Source: Sphaerulina vaccinii (Eukaryota; Ascomycota; Dothideomycetes; Mycosphaerellales; Mycosphaerellaceae). From it: a DNA stretch of 64,000 nt. The notes beneath the pieces are model-generated. The model searched no databases. It was not told the origin of the DNA and saw only the letters and a program-made list of their open reading frames with translations. Numbering within the stretch: position 1 is the first letter of the stretch; every line of letters starts with the position of its first letter. Shown piece after piece: positions 1 to 13,830 of this stretch. The position numbers were made by a program, and so were the translations under genes. Where the stretch lies: NCBI GenBank assembly GCA_022570795.1, contig JAKUDP010000003.1:2232001-2296000 (forward strand), written 5' to 3'.

Positions 1-2490
1 ATTCTTCGACTCCTTCTACTTCGACTAGTAGTAGAAGTACCTAGTACTAGAAGTAGTATAGTTCTATAGTAGTAGAGGATAGTAGGTTATTATTAAATAC
101 TAGATAGATCTTTATAGATAGTAGAAGGTCGAGTCGATAGATATACGACTTTACTTCTAGAATCTAAAAGAGCTCTAGGTTTTTCTAGTTAAGCTTCTTT
201 TTTAAGTATAGAGTCTTAATATTCTAGGTATCTAGCTAGACTTTCTATTTTTTATAGAAATAATAGAAGGAAGTATAGTTCTAGTTTATAGTATTTTTAT
301 ACTTTAACTATACTAGGCTAGTCTCGGCCTTTAGATAATCTAGAATAGCTTTTATATTATTAGTAAAGAAGGCTATATTCCTACTAATAGAAGTAGTTAT
401 TAGAGGAAAAGCTTCGATTCCTAGAAGTAGCTAGTACCTATAGGTAGTAAAGAATAGAGATATTTCTATAGTTTTAGAAAAGATAGAGTTAGTAGAAAAC
501 TCGGCGAGAGGTAGCTACTCTACCTAGTTATTCTATAAGTAGGAAATATATACTCGAAGGTATTATTCTAGAACTATATTTAGCCTCTTAGTCTAGCTAT
601 TAGTCTATAGGTAGAAGATAGTAGAGGGTAAGGCTTTAATTTTAAGCTTCTAACTTAGGTACTTTTAGAAATTAGATATAAACTTTATATTATAGTTAGA
701 AATAATATTAATTAGCTTTCTATATAGGTAGAAAATATTCTAGATAAAGAGATATACTACCTTTTTAGTACTATTAGTCGAATAGTAGAGGATATAGTAT
801 CGTAGCTTAGTTAGATAGTCTACTACTACTAGGATTATATCGAACTCTTCTAATAGGTATAGGTAGGTAATAAAGTCTATAAATATATTATTTTATATTT
901 AGTTAGGCGTTAGTAAGAGTTATAGAAGGCCTCTATTCCTCTAGTAGTTTAGCTTAATTCGTTTATAGATTTTATAGTTATATACCTAGTAGTAGATATA
1001 AGAGCTTATCTCTAGCTAGTAGTAGTTTTAAAAAACTAGTTAGAAAGTATATAACCTTTCTAGGTATTCTATAGTAGGAATTATATAGTAGAGATTTATA
1101 ATCTAGTTATAAAATTTATTATTATCTAGAATATATAGTCTATTATAGTAGAAGAGGTAACCTCTCTTTTTCTAATACTAGGCTAGTTATATTCTTAGGT
1201 AGTAGCTTTTATTCTTTTATAGAATATAGAAAATACTATATAAAATCTTATTATTTTAGTAGCTTTAGTTAATAAGATTTCAATTTTTTTTAGAAATTAA
1301 TACTCTCTCTTTTTAGAGTCCCTAGCTAGAGTCTAGATTAGTTAGGTTTCTTCTACTAACTAGGTAGGTAAAAAGCTAGGTAGAGGTACTTAAAATAGTC
1401 TATATTATAACTTAGTCTAAGAATATAACTTTTTTTCTCTAATATATTAAGGCTATACTTAGTAGTAGTACTTCGAGGTTTTTATATTTTAGTACTACCT
1501 AGCTCTAGTACTATAGGTATTTATTCTCTTTTTTAGATAAATTATCTAACTTTCTAGTTAGAAAGTCTAGTTTTTACCTAAGTTTTCTAAGTTAGTATAT
1601 AATTATAAATCTAAAATAGAATAGAAATTTAAACTAGCAAGCTTAGTAGTAGTTAAGCTATTTTGTACTCGAGGTTATAGTAGTCTAAGAGTACCTTAAT
1701 CGAATATTCTATATTCTCTAACTTAGAATACTATTTTTTAAAGTAGTAGATAATTACTAGAAGTTTTTTATTATATATCTTATAGTTATACTTAGTAGAA
1801 CTATACTTTTTCGAAAAGAATATAATAGATTAGAGTATTCTATTATTATTATACTAGAAGAGTACTTTTATAGAAATATAGTTTTAAGTATCTATTTTAA
1901 TAATAACTTCCTTTATCTAATTAAATAGCGCTAGTATAGGTCTATCGAGAAAGGCTTTCTATATTTCTTTAAATATAGACTAGTAGTTCCGATTCTAGAT
2001 AAATAGAGTATTCTTATATATAAAAGTAACAAATAGTATAGTAATATTCGAAAATCTATAAATAAATTAGTAGTAGAAGTTATAGAACTCTAAATAGAAC
2101 TAGATATTAGTAACGTTCTTTAGTAGAAGCTACTCCTAGATAGTCTTAATCTTATCTAGGTCTATATAGATACTATCTCTCCTAATAATTATTTCTAGAA
2201 ATTTAGTTTTATATTTAAAGAACTTATACTTTAATAGCTTTATATAAAGGCCTATATCTTCTAGCTTTTTTAGAATATTAGTAATATAGACTTTATATTC
2301 CTTAAGCGTCTTACTATAGATTAGAATATTATTAATATAGGTAGAGTAGAATAGGTCGAGATATTTATATAGTATATTATTAATAAATCTCTAGAATATA
2401 GTAGATATACTAGTTAGGCTAAAGGATATAATAAGGGATTCGAATAGGCCGAATTAGGTCTAGAAGGCTATTAGGTACTTATAGCTTTTC
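1..2490 (-). mobile_element. RIP-degraded Ty3/Gypsy fragment B1 (RT, RNase H, integrase)
   Basis: Read on the minus strand, this stretch gives a degenerate Gypsy polyprotein: the end of reverse transcriptase (a YIDDILIY-like catalytic block near 2312-2342), then RNase H, then an integrase core below about 1250 that runs off the window start. Frames are broken by TAA/TAG where Gln codons would be, as expected from RIP of CAA/CAG. Its 1600-2490 part is a second copy of 16065-16966 in the same orientation. The right end is cut abruptly by the chromovirus LTR at 2491. No LTR of its own is visible. It is non-functional. Family assignment rests on the order RT, RNase H, integrase. Confidence 0.8.
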
Positions 2491-2851
2491 TATTATAGTT
2501 CCTACTAATAGGTAGGTCTACTAGAACTAAGATACTTAAGGTAGGAAAACTAATTTTTCTAATCTCTTATCTTTCGAAAAATTAAGAAAAGTAGCCTAGA
2601 TCTCTCTAATCTCTCTACCCTCGAGAGATTAAAGAGAGTACCGAGATTAAGAAAAGAATCTTCTTTATATATATATAGGTAATAAGTATTATAATTATAA
2701 GTAGTTATTATATATAACTTACTATTCTATCTTACTAATTAGAATATAAGAACCTTTTTTACTTACTCTCTTATAGATATATTAATAAGCTCTAACTAGA
2801 TTAAGCTTAGCCTCTACTTAGTAAGATTATTAGGTCCTCTATAACCTAATA
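2491..2851 (+). repeat. 5' LTR of chromovirus A1 (361 bp)
   Basis: It starts TATTATAGTT and ends AACCTAATA, that is TG...CA termini converted to TA...TA. The borders are confirmed by the independent solo copy at 30939-31300, which has a clean target-site duplication. It contains an internal inverted repeat (CTAATCTCT / AGAGATTA). The element body starts directly after it. Confidence 0.88.
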
Positions 2852-5800
2852 GCTTTATATACTTTTATAATATATCTATTATAGGAAGCTCTAGAGGAAC
2901 TTCTACTTCTAGTAAAGTAGGAACTATTCGATCTTTACAAACCTAGGCAAATACTAGACAACTCGACTTTAAGAATTTTAAAGTCGCTAAGCTAGACCTC
3001 TATTATAGAAACTATAATAAACTATCTACCTAGTTTAATTAACTAGCTTTATACTTTAGGTTTAATAAAGTTAAAAATAAAAACAAGATACTATTTGCCT
3101 CTACCTTCCTTCGTAGACGCGCTAAATACTAGCTTAAGCTATACCTAGAATCCTACCTCTATAATAATAAGAATAAGAATAGAATCTTTACTAAGTATAA
3201 TCGGTTTAGAAGCTAGATAACTACTCTATTTAGAATCTCTAATAAAGTTAGTACTACTATCTACGTTATATAGTATCTTAAATAGACTACTTCTATATCT
3301 AAGTATATAGCTAAGTTCTAGAAATATATATATATTATTAGTTAGAATAATAAAGCCTTCTAAGTAATATACTATAAAAGTTTTAAAAATTAAGTTAAAG
3401 ACGAACTAGCCTATACCGAGTAAGTAGTTATTATTAAAAACCTTACCTAGTTAATTAAGGAAACTATTAAAATTAATAATAGCTTCTATAAACAAGCCTT
3501 CAAAAAATAGTATAACTCTAAAGTAGCTAGAGTAGCTAGATATACTACTAAATAATAAGAAAGAACCGGCTACTTCTTAGCTAAGGATAAGTACTAAGAA
3601 CAATAGTAACTAAGGTTATAGCCGTACTATAGTCTATAACTAATAGAGCTCGATAATATCGAGAAAGGTAAGAAGTTTAGAGCTAGAGGTAAAAGGAAGC
3701 TCTATAAGAAGTAAGAAGAACTAATCTATTATAAATATAGTAAGAAAGGCTATATAAAAAGAGACTACTATTCGAAGAATATAGTATAGCAATAGCCTTT
3801 TAATATAATATAGTAGAAGAGAAATAGATAAGGAGGTTATAATAAATCTATAACCTTTTATAAGAAAGTCCGATTTTTTAGTATAATAGAATAATAAGTA
3901 AACCTCGACCTATACTAAGAAAGACAAGTCGAATATAGAAGCTTTTACTAGCAATTCTATTATAATAACTTATACTAGATATATATATCTTCTAAAAGGA
4001 ATACAAACTTTTAGCCTAGCTCTCTAGGCAAAGGTATAAGTTTATAGCTAATCCGATAGTATATAGATAGAAGCAAGCTATTACCTATTCTAGATAAACT
4101 ATAAGAACTCTATTCTAAGCTAAGGCTCGCTAATAAAGAAGATATTAACAAGTCTTATTATAATAAAAAAAATTACTCTTCTAAAATCGAATCTAAGAAG
4201 AAAGAATAAAACTAGTCTATAGAAAGAAGTTCTAAGGAGGAGCAACCCTCCGAATATAATAAAAATAATATAAATAATAAAAACAAGAGTTCCAAAGAAT
4301 TAGATATAGATATCGAGATTATAACCTTTACTATAGATACGCCGAGCTAAATTAAATAAATTATTCTAAATCTAGTATAGAATTATAAGTATATTTTTCT
4401 AAAAGTTAGAGGAAGGAGATACCTCTATCTATCTAAGCTAGATACTATACTCGATATAATAAGATATATATTCTAGAATTACTAATATATCGAAGTCGAC
4501 TATAGGTTTAATATCTTTATATAAAAAAAAGTTCTAATTAGAAATATATATACTCTATTTAGATATATTACCCTAAGTAGGGAAATTGTTATAAACTAGA
4601 TATATAAAGCTATTAAGGAACTCTAGAGAAAGTATACTCTTACCTAGTAATATTAATCTAAAACTACCTATAATAAGATATAGGTAGAAAGGAATCTATA
4701 TTAGATAATTAAAGAAACGGAATAATAGATCTATAAGTAGCTTGCCGAAGAAGCTACTATTACTCTATCGGAAAAAGAATTAACTTCTAGAAAATAAGTA
4801 TCTCTAGAAAGTTCTATAATATAAATACTTTAGTATTAATAATAGTCTTCTATATAAAAATTATTATTAAAGGTTATAAGCTACTAGCTATAATAGACTC
4901 TAGAGCAAGTAGAAACTTTACTTTCGAGTTATTTATAAAATATTATAGACTTGCAACCTAGTATAAGAAAGAAGGGTATAAATTAATTATAGTAGATAGA
5001 TTATTCTTACCTAGTATAGAGCGAGAGATAATACTACTACTACTTACTATCTAATAGTACTACGAGATAATTATTCTAGATATTACTAATATAGCTAGTT
5101 ATAATATTGTCCTAGGTATACTTTAGTTAAAAAAGTATAATCTAGTAATCGACTAGAGAAAAAGAGTACTTATATTTAAGGAATACAATTATATTATCGA
5201 TATTTAGCCTATATAGTAGTAGTATTCGCTAGCAGATAAGGCTAAATAGTTTAACTAGACCGAACTTGCGCTACTATAAGCTATAGAAGTAGACTTACTC
5301 TAGATAGATACTTCGATAATAGTAGAGAGTTACAAAGTTATAGGTACTAATAGAAGTAACGCTCTATTAAAGAATACTACCTCGGAACTAGATATCTCTA
5401 AGAAGTATTAAAAGTAGTCGAAACTCTTTAAAGAGGTCGAGGGACTAGAAGCCCTACCTAAATACTAGAAATAGGACTATAGGATTATACTAATACCTAA
5501 TAGGGAGCTCCTATTTAAACTATTATAAAAGAAATCTAAAAAAGAGCTCTAGAAAAAAAATAAATAGTTAAAAAAGATACTTGCAAAATAATAGATCTAT
5601 AAGTTATAATCTAGTACTAGAGCCCTAACTATATTTGTTCTAAAACCTAATAGGAAGTTATAACTAGTAGTTAATTATTAACAACTTAATAAAATTACTA
5701 TTAAGAACTAATATCTACTACCTAATATCGAAAAACTATAAAATAGACTTACTAGATCTAACTAGTATATAAAAATCGATCTACGAGACGCGTTCTATAC

Positions 5801-7279
5801 TATCTATATAGTAGAAGGAGAAGAATAGAAAATAGTATTCTAAATATACTATAGGCTTTATAAGTTTAGAGTTATATCTATAGAACTAACTAATATACTA
5901 GCCTCCTACTAGGAGATAGTAAATAATATTTTTAGAGACCTACTTAATATATATATTATTATATATATAGACGACATCCTCGTCTATACTAAAGAGTCCC
6001 TATAGGAATATATTAAATAAGTCTAAAACGTTTTCTAACAACTTATAAATATAGGATTCTATACTACTTCTAAAAAGTGCAAGTTCTATAAGAAAGAAGT
6101 TAAGTTCCTAGAGTTTGTTCTAAACCTTAATAGAATAAAAATCGACCTAGCAAAGATAGAGTTAATACAAACTTAGCTAGTACCTAAGATAGTTAAAGAA
6201 GTATAATTGTTCCTTAGACTAGCTAATTATAACTAGAAGTTTATTAAGGACTACTCAAGGCTCTCTATACTATTAAACAAGCTTATATAGAAGGATAGAA
6301 AGTAGAGCTAGAGTATAGACTAAGTAAAGGCTTTTAAAGTACTTAAAATATTATACTACTAGGTACTAGTACTATAATTATTCGATAGGAAATACAAGGT
6401 TAAACTAGAGACTAATATATCGGATATAGCTATAGAAGTATACTTTATATAAAAGTATAATAGAAAGAGATACCTAGTAGCTTACTACTCGAGGAAACTA
6501 ACTCCTATAGAATAGAACTATAATATTTATAATAAAAAGTTACTTATAATTATTACTATAATATAGTACTAGTAAGTATATATAGAAGGAGCCCCTAAGC
6601 TTACGATTCTTTCTAATTATAAGAATCTAACTTACTTTACTATAACAAAAGTACTAACCCGATAATAGGCCTACTAGTCGGAACTACTTAGTTAATATAA
6701 GTTCGAAATCTACTATATACTAGGAAAGGATAATAGTCGAGCCGACGTACTAAGCTACTAAAGTAACTATATAGAAGGAAAAGAACTAGTATACTAGAAA
6801 GTACTTAGAGCTAATCTAGATAGAAGCCTAAGCTCGAACTCGATAGAGTTTAACTATATTATACAAGTTCTTTAGAATATAGAAGAATAGTTCCCTATAC
6901 TATAAAGGAAGTATTAGGTACTAAAGGACCGAGAGAATAAGTATATATAATACTACTATAACAATTTATAATATAGATACTCTAGAACTATAAAGACTAT
7001 AGAGTTAATTTAGAAAAACTTTAGCTTTCTATATATATATAAATATATATTATAATATATTAAATACTATAAGCTCTACTAATAGAATAAAGCAGATCGA
7101 TATACGAAATATAAATATATCTAATTCTATACTTCTCTATATTAACTATAGAACGAAGTTATAATAGACTTTATTATAAAGTTACCTTTATTATAGAACC
7201 GGATTATAGGAATTAGCTATAATATAATACTAGTAATAGTCGATAGGCTTACTAATATATATACTTTATTACTACTAGC

Positions 7280-7526
7280 TATTAGAAAGTATAGTCTAGT
7301 TAGACTATCTAAGAGATACCTTCTTAGGGATTAGATTATATAATATATATTATATAATAGTAGGTTACGTAGCTTATCTAATACTCTATATCTTAGGAGG
7401 AGATACAACCTATAACTAACTAATATAATTAATATAGTTAGTTCCTATCTAATACTTCTACTTCTATTATATATTAAGACTCTTTCTATATATTATAGGT
7501 ATATATATTATTATTCTATTTCGATA
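7280..7526 (+). repeat. Copia C1 5' LTR (247 bp)
   Basis: Begins TATTAGAAAG and ends TTTCGATA, the RIP-altered forms of TG...CA termini. It is the same length as its partner at 12696-12942 and as both LTRs of C2. Confidence 0.92.
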
Positions 7527-7541
7527 GGTTATAAGCCTAGG
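7527..7541 (+). other. Copia primer-binding site (half initiator-tRNA type)
   Basis: GGTTATAAGCCTAGG directly follows the LTR. It also occurs at 20662 and 24813, and in diverged form beside the reverse LTR near 32751. Undoing one C-to-T change per CpA gives GTTATGAGCC, the complement of the initiator tRNA-Met anticodon loop. Drosophila copia is primed in this way by an internal tRNA-iMet fragment. The site is seen; the primer identity is inferred. Confidence 0.7.
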
Positions 7542-10500
7542 TTTATAGAGGAAGTATTAGATAGTAATAGTTAGCTTTTTCTAATAGTAGAATACAAACC
7601 TATAATAAAAGGAGTATTAGGAGACTCGAAGTATACCTATCTATACTACTAAGAAGATATAGAAGATCCCGGCTAGTTCCGGACGTTCCTATAGGTAGAT
7701 AAGATAGAGAAGAACCTAGTAAAGTATACTTAAAGAGTAGAGCTTAAAGAGTATAAAAAGGAAAGGATAAGCTAGAGGCTAAAGTACTATTTTATATAAA
7801 TAAAACTTAACCTCTATACTAGAGTACTACTAATACTTTAGAAAGGAAACTATACCAAGCTTATCTAAGAGAGAAGGAAGAGAGTCTTAGACTAGGAAAG
7901 TAGCTATCTAGAAACTACTACTTAAGTTATTTAAAAGAGTATTAATTTTTAGAAGTTTAGTTTTAATATTTTAGATAAAATAGATTAAAAGTAAGAAAAT
8001 AGATTTAGTAGGAGAGTAGCTATACTAATACTAACAAGAGAGAACTATAAGTTCTAGTTTAGAATAATAAGAATATATTTTATATCTAAGTAAGTAGAAT
8101 AGGTTCTATTAGAGACTATACTAGATACTCTAGTATTAACTCCTTTAGAACATATATTAACTATATTATTAGACTCGCTAGATAGCTCTATTAAGAGAGT
8201 ATTCTATAAAAAGTATAATATAGTAGCTCTCTATAAAATATATATCTATATATTAGTAGATAATTAGGAAGCAATATAGGAGATTAAGATAGTAAGAAAG
8301 CTCTAGAAATAGGCTAAAAAGAGGTATAAGAGTAAGCTTTAAGCTATAGAAAGAAGCCTTCTCAAATAGTATACTACGTTCGAAATATAAGATAGCTAGA
8401 TAATTAATAAAGTATAGTAGAGCCTAAGTACTATTATAAGAAGGATAGTTATAATCTTTCTATAGTTTAAAGAAATTAAAACTAAAAATAGAAAAATATA
8501 GTAACTTCTTATAGCTCTACCTAAGTCCTACTTAATAATTAGAGATAGTATAGATCTAAAGTAGAATCTTAAGCTTTAGAATATCTTTAGAATTCTAAGA
8601 GAAAAATAGGAATAGATAATAGGCCGAGAGATAGCTATATTTACTAAGAAAGGTACCTAGGGACTACTAGCCTATTTCCTCTATAGAGGACTATATATCT
8701 AGAATAATTACTCTAGACTCGAGAAAGTAAAAAAAGCTACTAAAACTATAGTACTAAAGATAGAATACTAAGTTAAGAAAAGATACTTTCTATTAAAATA
8801 AAAAAAAGAATTTTTACTAGAAAAAGATAAACTTAAAGAAATAGTAAAGAAATTTAAACTTAAAGTATAATTTCTTAAAAAGAAATCTAACTTAAGCAAA
8901 AAGTACCTAAAGAAGGCTTTTGCAGCATAAGAAAATATAAGGTTACTAACTACCTTAGAAGCATCTTAGACCCTATTAGAGGATAAGGATATAGATAAGA
9001 TAGCCTACTTAACTATAGATACAAAAGGCAAGTATAGGCTATTAGAATAGCTACTTGACTCTTATACTTCTATCTATATAACTAACTAAGAATTACTCTT
9101 TAGAGAACTAAAACCTTTTTAGACTAGGAAGTAGATTAAAGTCGGTAGTAGCTACTTAATAGCTATATATATTAGGAAAGTAGTAATAGAGGGAAGAAAG
9201 AAGAAATAGATTATACTAAAAGATATTCTATTTATATCTAGTTTTAGAGTTAATCTTATTTTATAGAGTTAGTTTAGTAAGTAGTTCGGTATTTAACTAT
9301 TAAAATTTATACTTGTTTTAGCCTCTAGAAAAGTAGTCGTCTAGATAAGAATATTAGAAGAAGTCCTATTTATTAAAGAAATTAATAAGAGTCTAGCTAA
9401 GTCTATCGGGCTCTAGGAGCTCGACTAAAATTAAGTATACTTCTTATAGGAATTAATAGATAAAGTATATACTTTCTATATATTAGAAAGTATCTAGAAT
9501 TAGTAGAAGCTCTAGTATCAAAGGCTTATATATTTTAGAGAGAAGGTAGTAAAAAACCTTTACTAGGTCTTAGATTTAAAAAGCCTAATACTAATTCTAA
9601 AGGAGTATAGGGTATATAGAGTCTATATAATAGTAAAGATAAAGTAGTATAGAAGGAAAGAGATATAGTAGAAGCCCTAAAGGCTAGCTCTTATATCTAT
9701 TAATATCTATAGACCTCTATCTATTTTAAAATTAGAATTTAAGTAGTAGCTTAAAATTATTAATAACTTCTTAAGAAAGAAGTAGGCCTTTCTACTAAAG
9801 TTAAAAATAGATATACTACCTACCCTCTACTAATAGAAAAGAAAGGTAGAGCTTTAATCTAGAAATCCTCTCTAAGTAGTAAAAAGTAATAGAATAAGAG
9901 AGCTTTTTACTATACTAAAGTAGTAGAAAAGAAAGAATAGAATCTCTTTCTATACTACTAAGGTATATAACTCTATTTAGAATAGAGTTATTAAAAGGTC
10001 GATCTAGACTTCTAAAAAAAGAATAAAAGTAATACTAGAAGAATCTAATATACTAATTAAGTTCTAGCCTAAGGTACTAGAAGTAAGTATTATTATTAGA
10101 AATACTTTTCTAAATAGGCTAGATATTAATAGATTTAAAGTCTTACCCGAGGAAGCGTTCTTAGAATAGAGACTTCTAGTATTATATTTTAGAGTCTAGA
10201 GCTATAGAGTAGTTATATATATAAACCTAAAGTTCTAGCTAGCTAGAATATAATTAGATAAACTAATAAATAGAGGTAAGAATACTATATTCGTCGGTTA
10301 TATTCTAGATACTACTAAAATATAGCTCTTCTAGGAGCCTAATATAGAGGCTATTAAGGCCTATAGTAATACTAAATAGTTTAAATATAAGAAAGGAGGA
10401 GATTTAGAGTTAAATATTCCTAGGCTTAACTAATCTAGTATTATACTAGTTAGGAAACTAGTTAGGAGACTAAAAAAGTAGAAGGAGTTCTAAAGTCTAT

Positions 10501-12695
10501 CGGGCTCTAGGAGCCCGACTAAATATTAACTACTAATTATATAGCTTAGACCTCTACTAAAGGATAAGAAGGAGTACTAGAGGATAGATCTAGAAGAAGA
10601 AAACTCCGAGAGTATATAGCTTTAGAAGGAGAAAATTAGAATAGAGTAGCCGACTAATTAGCTAACCGAAGTTTATTAAAAGATTAGTAGAAATATATAT
10701 ATTAGAAAATATCTAGATATTATATAAGATCTACTAGAAGCAAGAGTACAATCCTAGAAGAGAAGAAAATCTATTTTAGATAAAGGGAAAGAACCTAAAC
10801 CTAAGGCCTATAGTATAGTTATAAAGTAGGTCTTCTAAAAAAGGTAAAAAGATAAGGAAAAGAATATATCTAACCTAAAGTATTATAAAGTATTTCTTAG
10901 CCTAATTAAAGAAGAAAGGAATTATATCTAGGAAACTTTAGTAGAGATTAAAGAAGTTACATTTATAGTACTTAGACCTAATATTACTTTAAAGTAAAAA
11001 GTTCCTATTTTAAAGTTCTATAAAGAAGTAATATAGAATTCTAAATAGAGCTATATATAGAAAGAAGTAATCTAGAAAGAACTAGTAGCTTTAGATAGTA
11101 ACTATACCTAGAAGCTAGTTATACTACTAAAGAGTACAAACCTTATAATATCTAGGTAGGTCTTTAATATAAAAAGATTAATTAGTAGAGCTATTAAAAA
11201 GTTTAAAGCAAGACTAGTTACTAGAGGATTCTTCTAGAAGTTTAGAGTAGACTTTAAAGATATCTTTATACTAACTATAAAGTATAATACTTTAAAGGTA
11301 TTTATAGTAGTTATTTGCAAAAAGGACTTAGAGATATACTAAGTAGATATAAATAATATATTTATAGAAAGCTTTCTAAAAGAAGATATTTATATAATTC
11401 TACCTCTAGAAGTAGAAGTTCTACTAAACTAGGTTCTAAAGATCCTAAGAAGTCTCTATAGACTTAAGTAAGTAGTAAGAGACTAGAATAAACTCTATAT
11501 CTTAAAGCTAGAACAAATAGAATTCGATTAATTAGAGATTAACCTATATCTACTTATTTATAGAGAAAGAAAGATTATAGTCCTAACCTATATAGATAAT
11601 ATACCTATTATAGTACTAGAGCTAAAAAATATTCTCTAGTTTAAGAAATAGCTTAGTAAGGTCTTTAAGATTAAAAATCTAAAAAAGCTAGAAAAGATTC
11701 TTAAAATAAAAATAATAAAGAATAGAGTTATAGAAACTCTAAAGCTTAATTAAGAATACTATATCTAAAAGAACCTTATAAGGCTAAATATAACTAAGGA
11801 AAATACCTATCTAACTCTCTTACTAATAGATAGTTATAAAAGCCTTACTAAGGCAATTCTATCTAATAAGAGATATACTAAATAGAAGTACTAAAGCTAG
11901 ATAGGTATATAGATATAGCCGATAGTTATAATAAGACTAGATATTACTTTCGCTCTTAGTAGACTAAGCTTATATATAGCTAACCTAATAAGAGGATATA
12001 TAAATACTCTAAAGAAACTAGTAAAATACTTTAGGTTGTCCCTAGACCTAGAACTTATATTTAGAAAAAGTAGTAGAAGCCTTATTAGATATTTAGACTC
12101 TAACTATATAATAGATAAGGTAGATAGAGTCTTAATTCTAGAATCTATCTTCTTTCTCTATAGAATACTAGTATTTTAGATAAGTAAAAAGTAGAAGTCT
12201 ATAATAATATTAACTATAGAGGCTAAGTATATAGCTCTAAATATATATACTAAGCAATCTTAATTTCTAGTAGCATTTCTAAGAGAAATAGACTATATAG
12301 AGTTAGTAAGAAAATATTCTTTTTAACTACTTATTAAAGCAAACTCTAATATAGTAAATAAACTTAGACCTATTTAGATTATAGAGAATAACTAAGTATC
12401 TCTAACTCTAGTTAAGGATACCTATACCTATAAAAGATTAAAGTATATTAATATAGCTTATAATAATATTAGGAGACTCTAGTAGTAAAGGAAGATAGTA
12501 GTAGTATATATTCTAATAAAAGAGATAGTTGCAAATAGGTTAACTAAGCCGAAGAATAGTCCCTAATTCTAGGAGTTTATAAGACAACTCTAGCTTATAT
12601 AAATAGCTCTTCTATATTTAATAAGTTATCGAGATTTGGAATAGAATATAAGTACTAGAATATAGGGTAGAATAACTATCTAGCCTAAGTAGAAG

Positions 12696-12942
12696 TATTA
12701 GAAAGTATAGTCTAGTTAGACTATCTAAGAGACACTTCTTTAGAGATTAGATTATATAATATATATTATATAATAGTAGGTTATATAGCTTATCTAATAC
12801 TCTATATCTTAGGAGGAGATACAACCTATAACTAACTAATATAATTAATATAGTTAGTTCCTATCTAATACTTCTACTTCTATTATATATTAAAACCCTT
12901 TCTATATATTATAGGTATATATATTATTATTCTATTTCGATA
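12696..12942 (+). repeat. Copia C1 3' LTR (247 bp)
   Basis: Direct repeat of 7280-7526, followed at once by the target duplication ctagc and the resumed Gypsy integrase sequence. Confidence 0.92.
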
Positions 12943-13694
12943 CTAGCGAGATATATACTACTAAGCAACTCGGACACCTTGTTATAGATAGACTTATAAA
13001 ATATTATAGATTTCTAAAAGTATTTATTATAGATAGAGATAAGCTCTTTACCTCTAACTACTAGAAGACCTTAGTTGGTATACTCGGAATTAAGTACAAG
13101 CTATTAATAGTATATTATTCTTAGATAGATAGATAGACTAAAAGAACAAACTAAATACTAGAATAATACCTATAATACTATATTAATTATATATAAGATA
13201 ACTAGTTAGCGCTACTACTAATAGTATAGCTTATACTAAATAATTAGTAATTAGAGATAATAAAAGCTATACTATTCTTTTTAAATTATAGGCGAAACTC
13301 AAATCTTTTTAGAAAACTTTTATTTTACCTATAGATAGAATATACTATAATTATAAGTAAAGATCTAAAGAACCTCTATAAGGAACTAGAAGAACAAATT
13401 ATAGACTCGCAACTAATAATAGCTAGACTATATAATATTAAACAAAAAATAGTATCTTAGCTAAAAAAAGAAAATAAAGTCTATTTTCTTATAAAAAAAT
13501 TTAAAATAAGAAGAAAGATAAAGAAACTAGATTAAGTTAAAGTTAGACTATTTTTAGTTAACAAACTATAAGGACTAGTTAACTACCGACTTAAGCTACT
13601 AAAAGATATAAAAATCTACCTAGTATTTTATATATTATTACTAGAACCTATAGACGCTAAAATACCTTACTAAGAAATATTCTACTTCTAATCT

Positions 13695-13830
13695 AAGGAA
13701 GAGAATATATTCGAAGTAGAAAAGATCCTAGAATAAAAGGGTTAGAACTACTTAATTAAATAGAAAGGGTATAACAAATTAGAAAATACCTAGGAACCGA
13801 AGTCCAACCTTATAAACTACTACTAGCTTC
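13695..13830 (+). other. Chromodomain-like tail of chromovirus A1 integrase
   Basis: In the plus frame the translation reads like a chromodomain: a YEVEKIL-type start, then a LIK-KGY core and an ENT-EPK-NL ending, with the expected Trp codons now stops (TGG to TAG). In chromoviruses this domain steers integration to marked heterochromatin. The domain is seen in degraded form; targeting here is an inference. Confidence 0.65.

Larger units (their letters stand above)
7280..12942 (+). mobile_element. Full-length Ty1/Copia element C1, nested in the chromovirus integrase
   Basis: Two 247-bp LTRs (7280-7526, 12696-12942) bound a 5.66-kb element. The 5-bp duplication ctagc sits on both sides (7275-7279 and 12943-12947), and the Gypsy integrase reading continues across the insertion. 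The body encodes one degenerate polyprotein in Copia order: gag, protease, integrase, then an RVT_2-type reverse transcriptase (YIDN block near 11590) and RNase H (EAKYIAL block near 12215). A primer-binding site follows the left LTR at 7527. Gln codons are now stops and ATG is gone. Relative to C2 it lacks a segment of about 60 bp in the leader. Confidence 0.93.
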
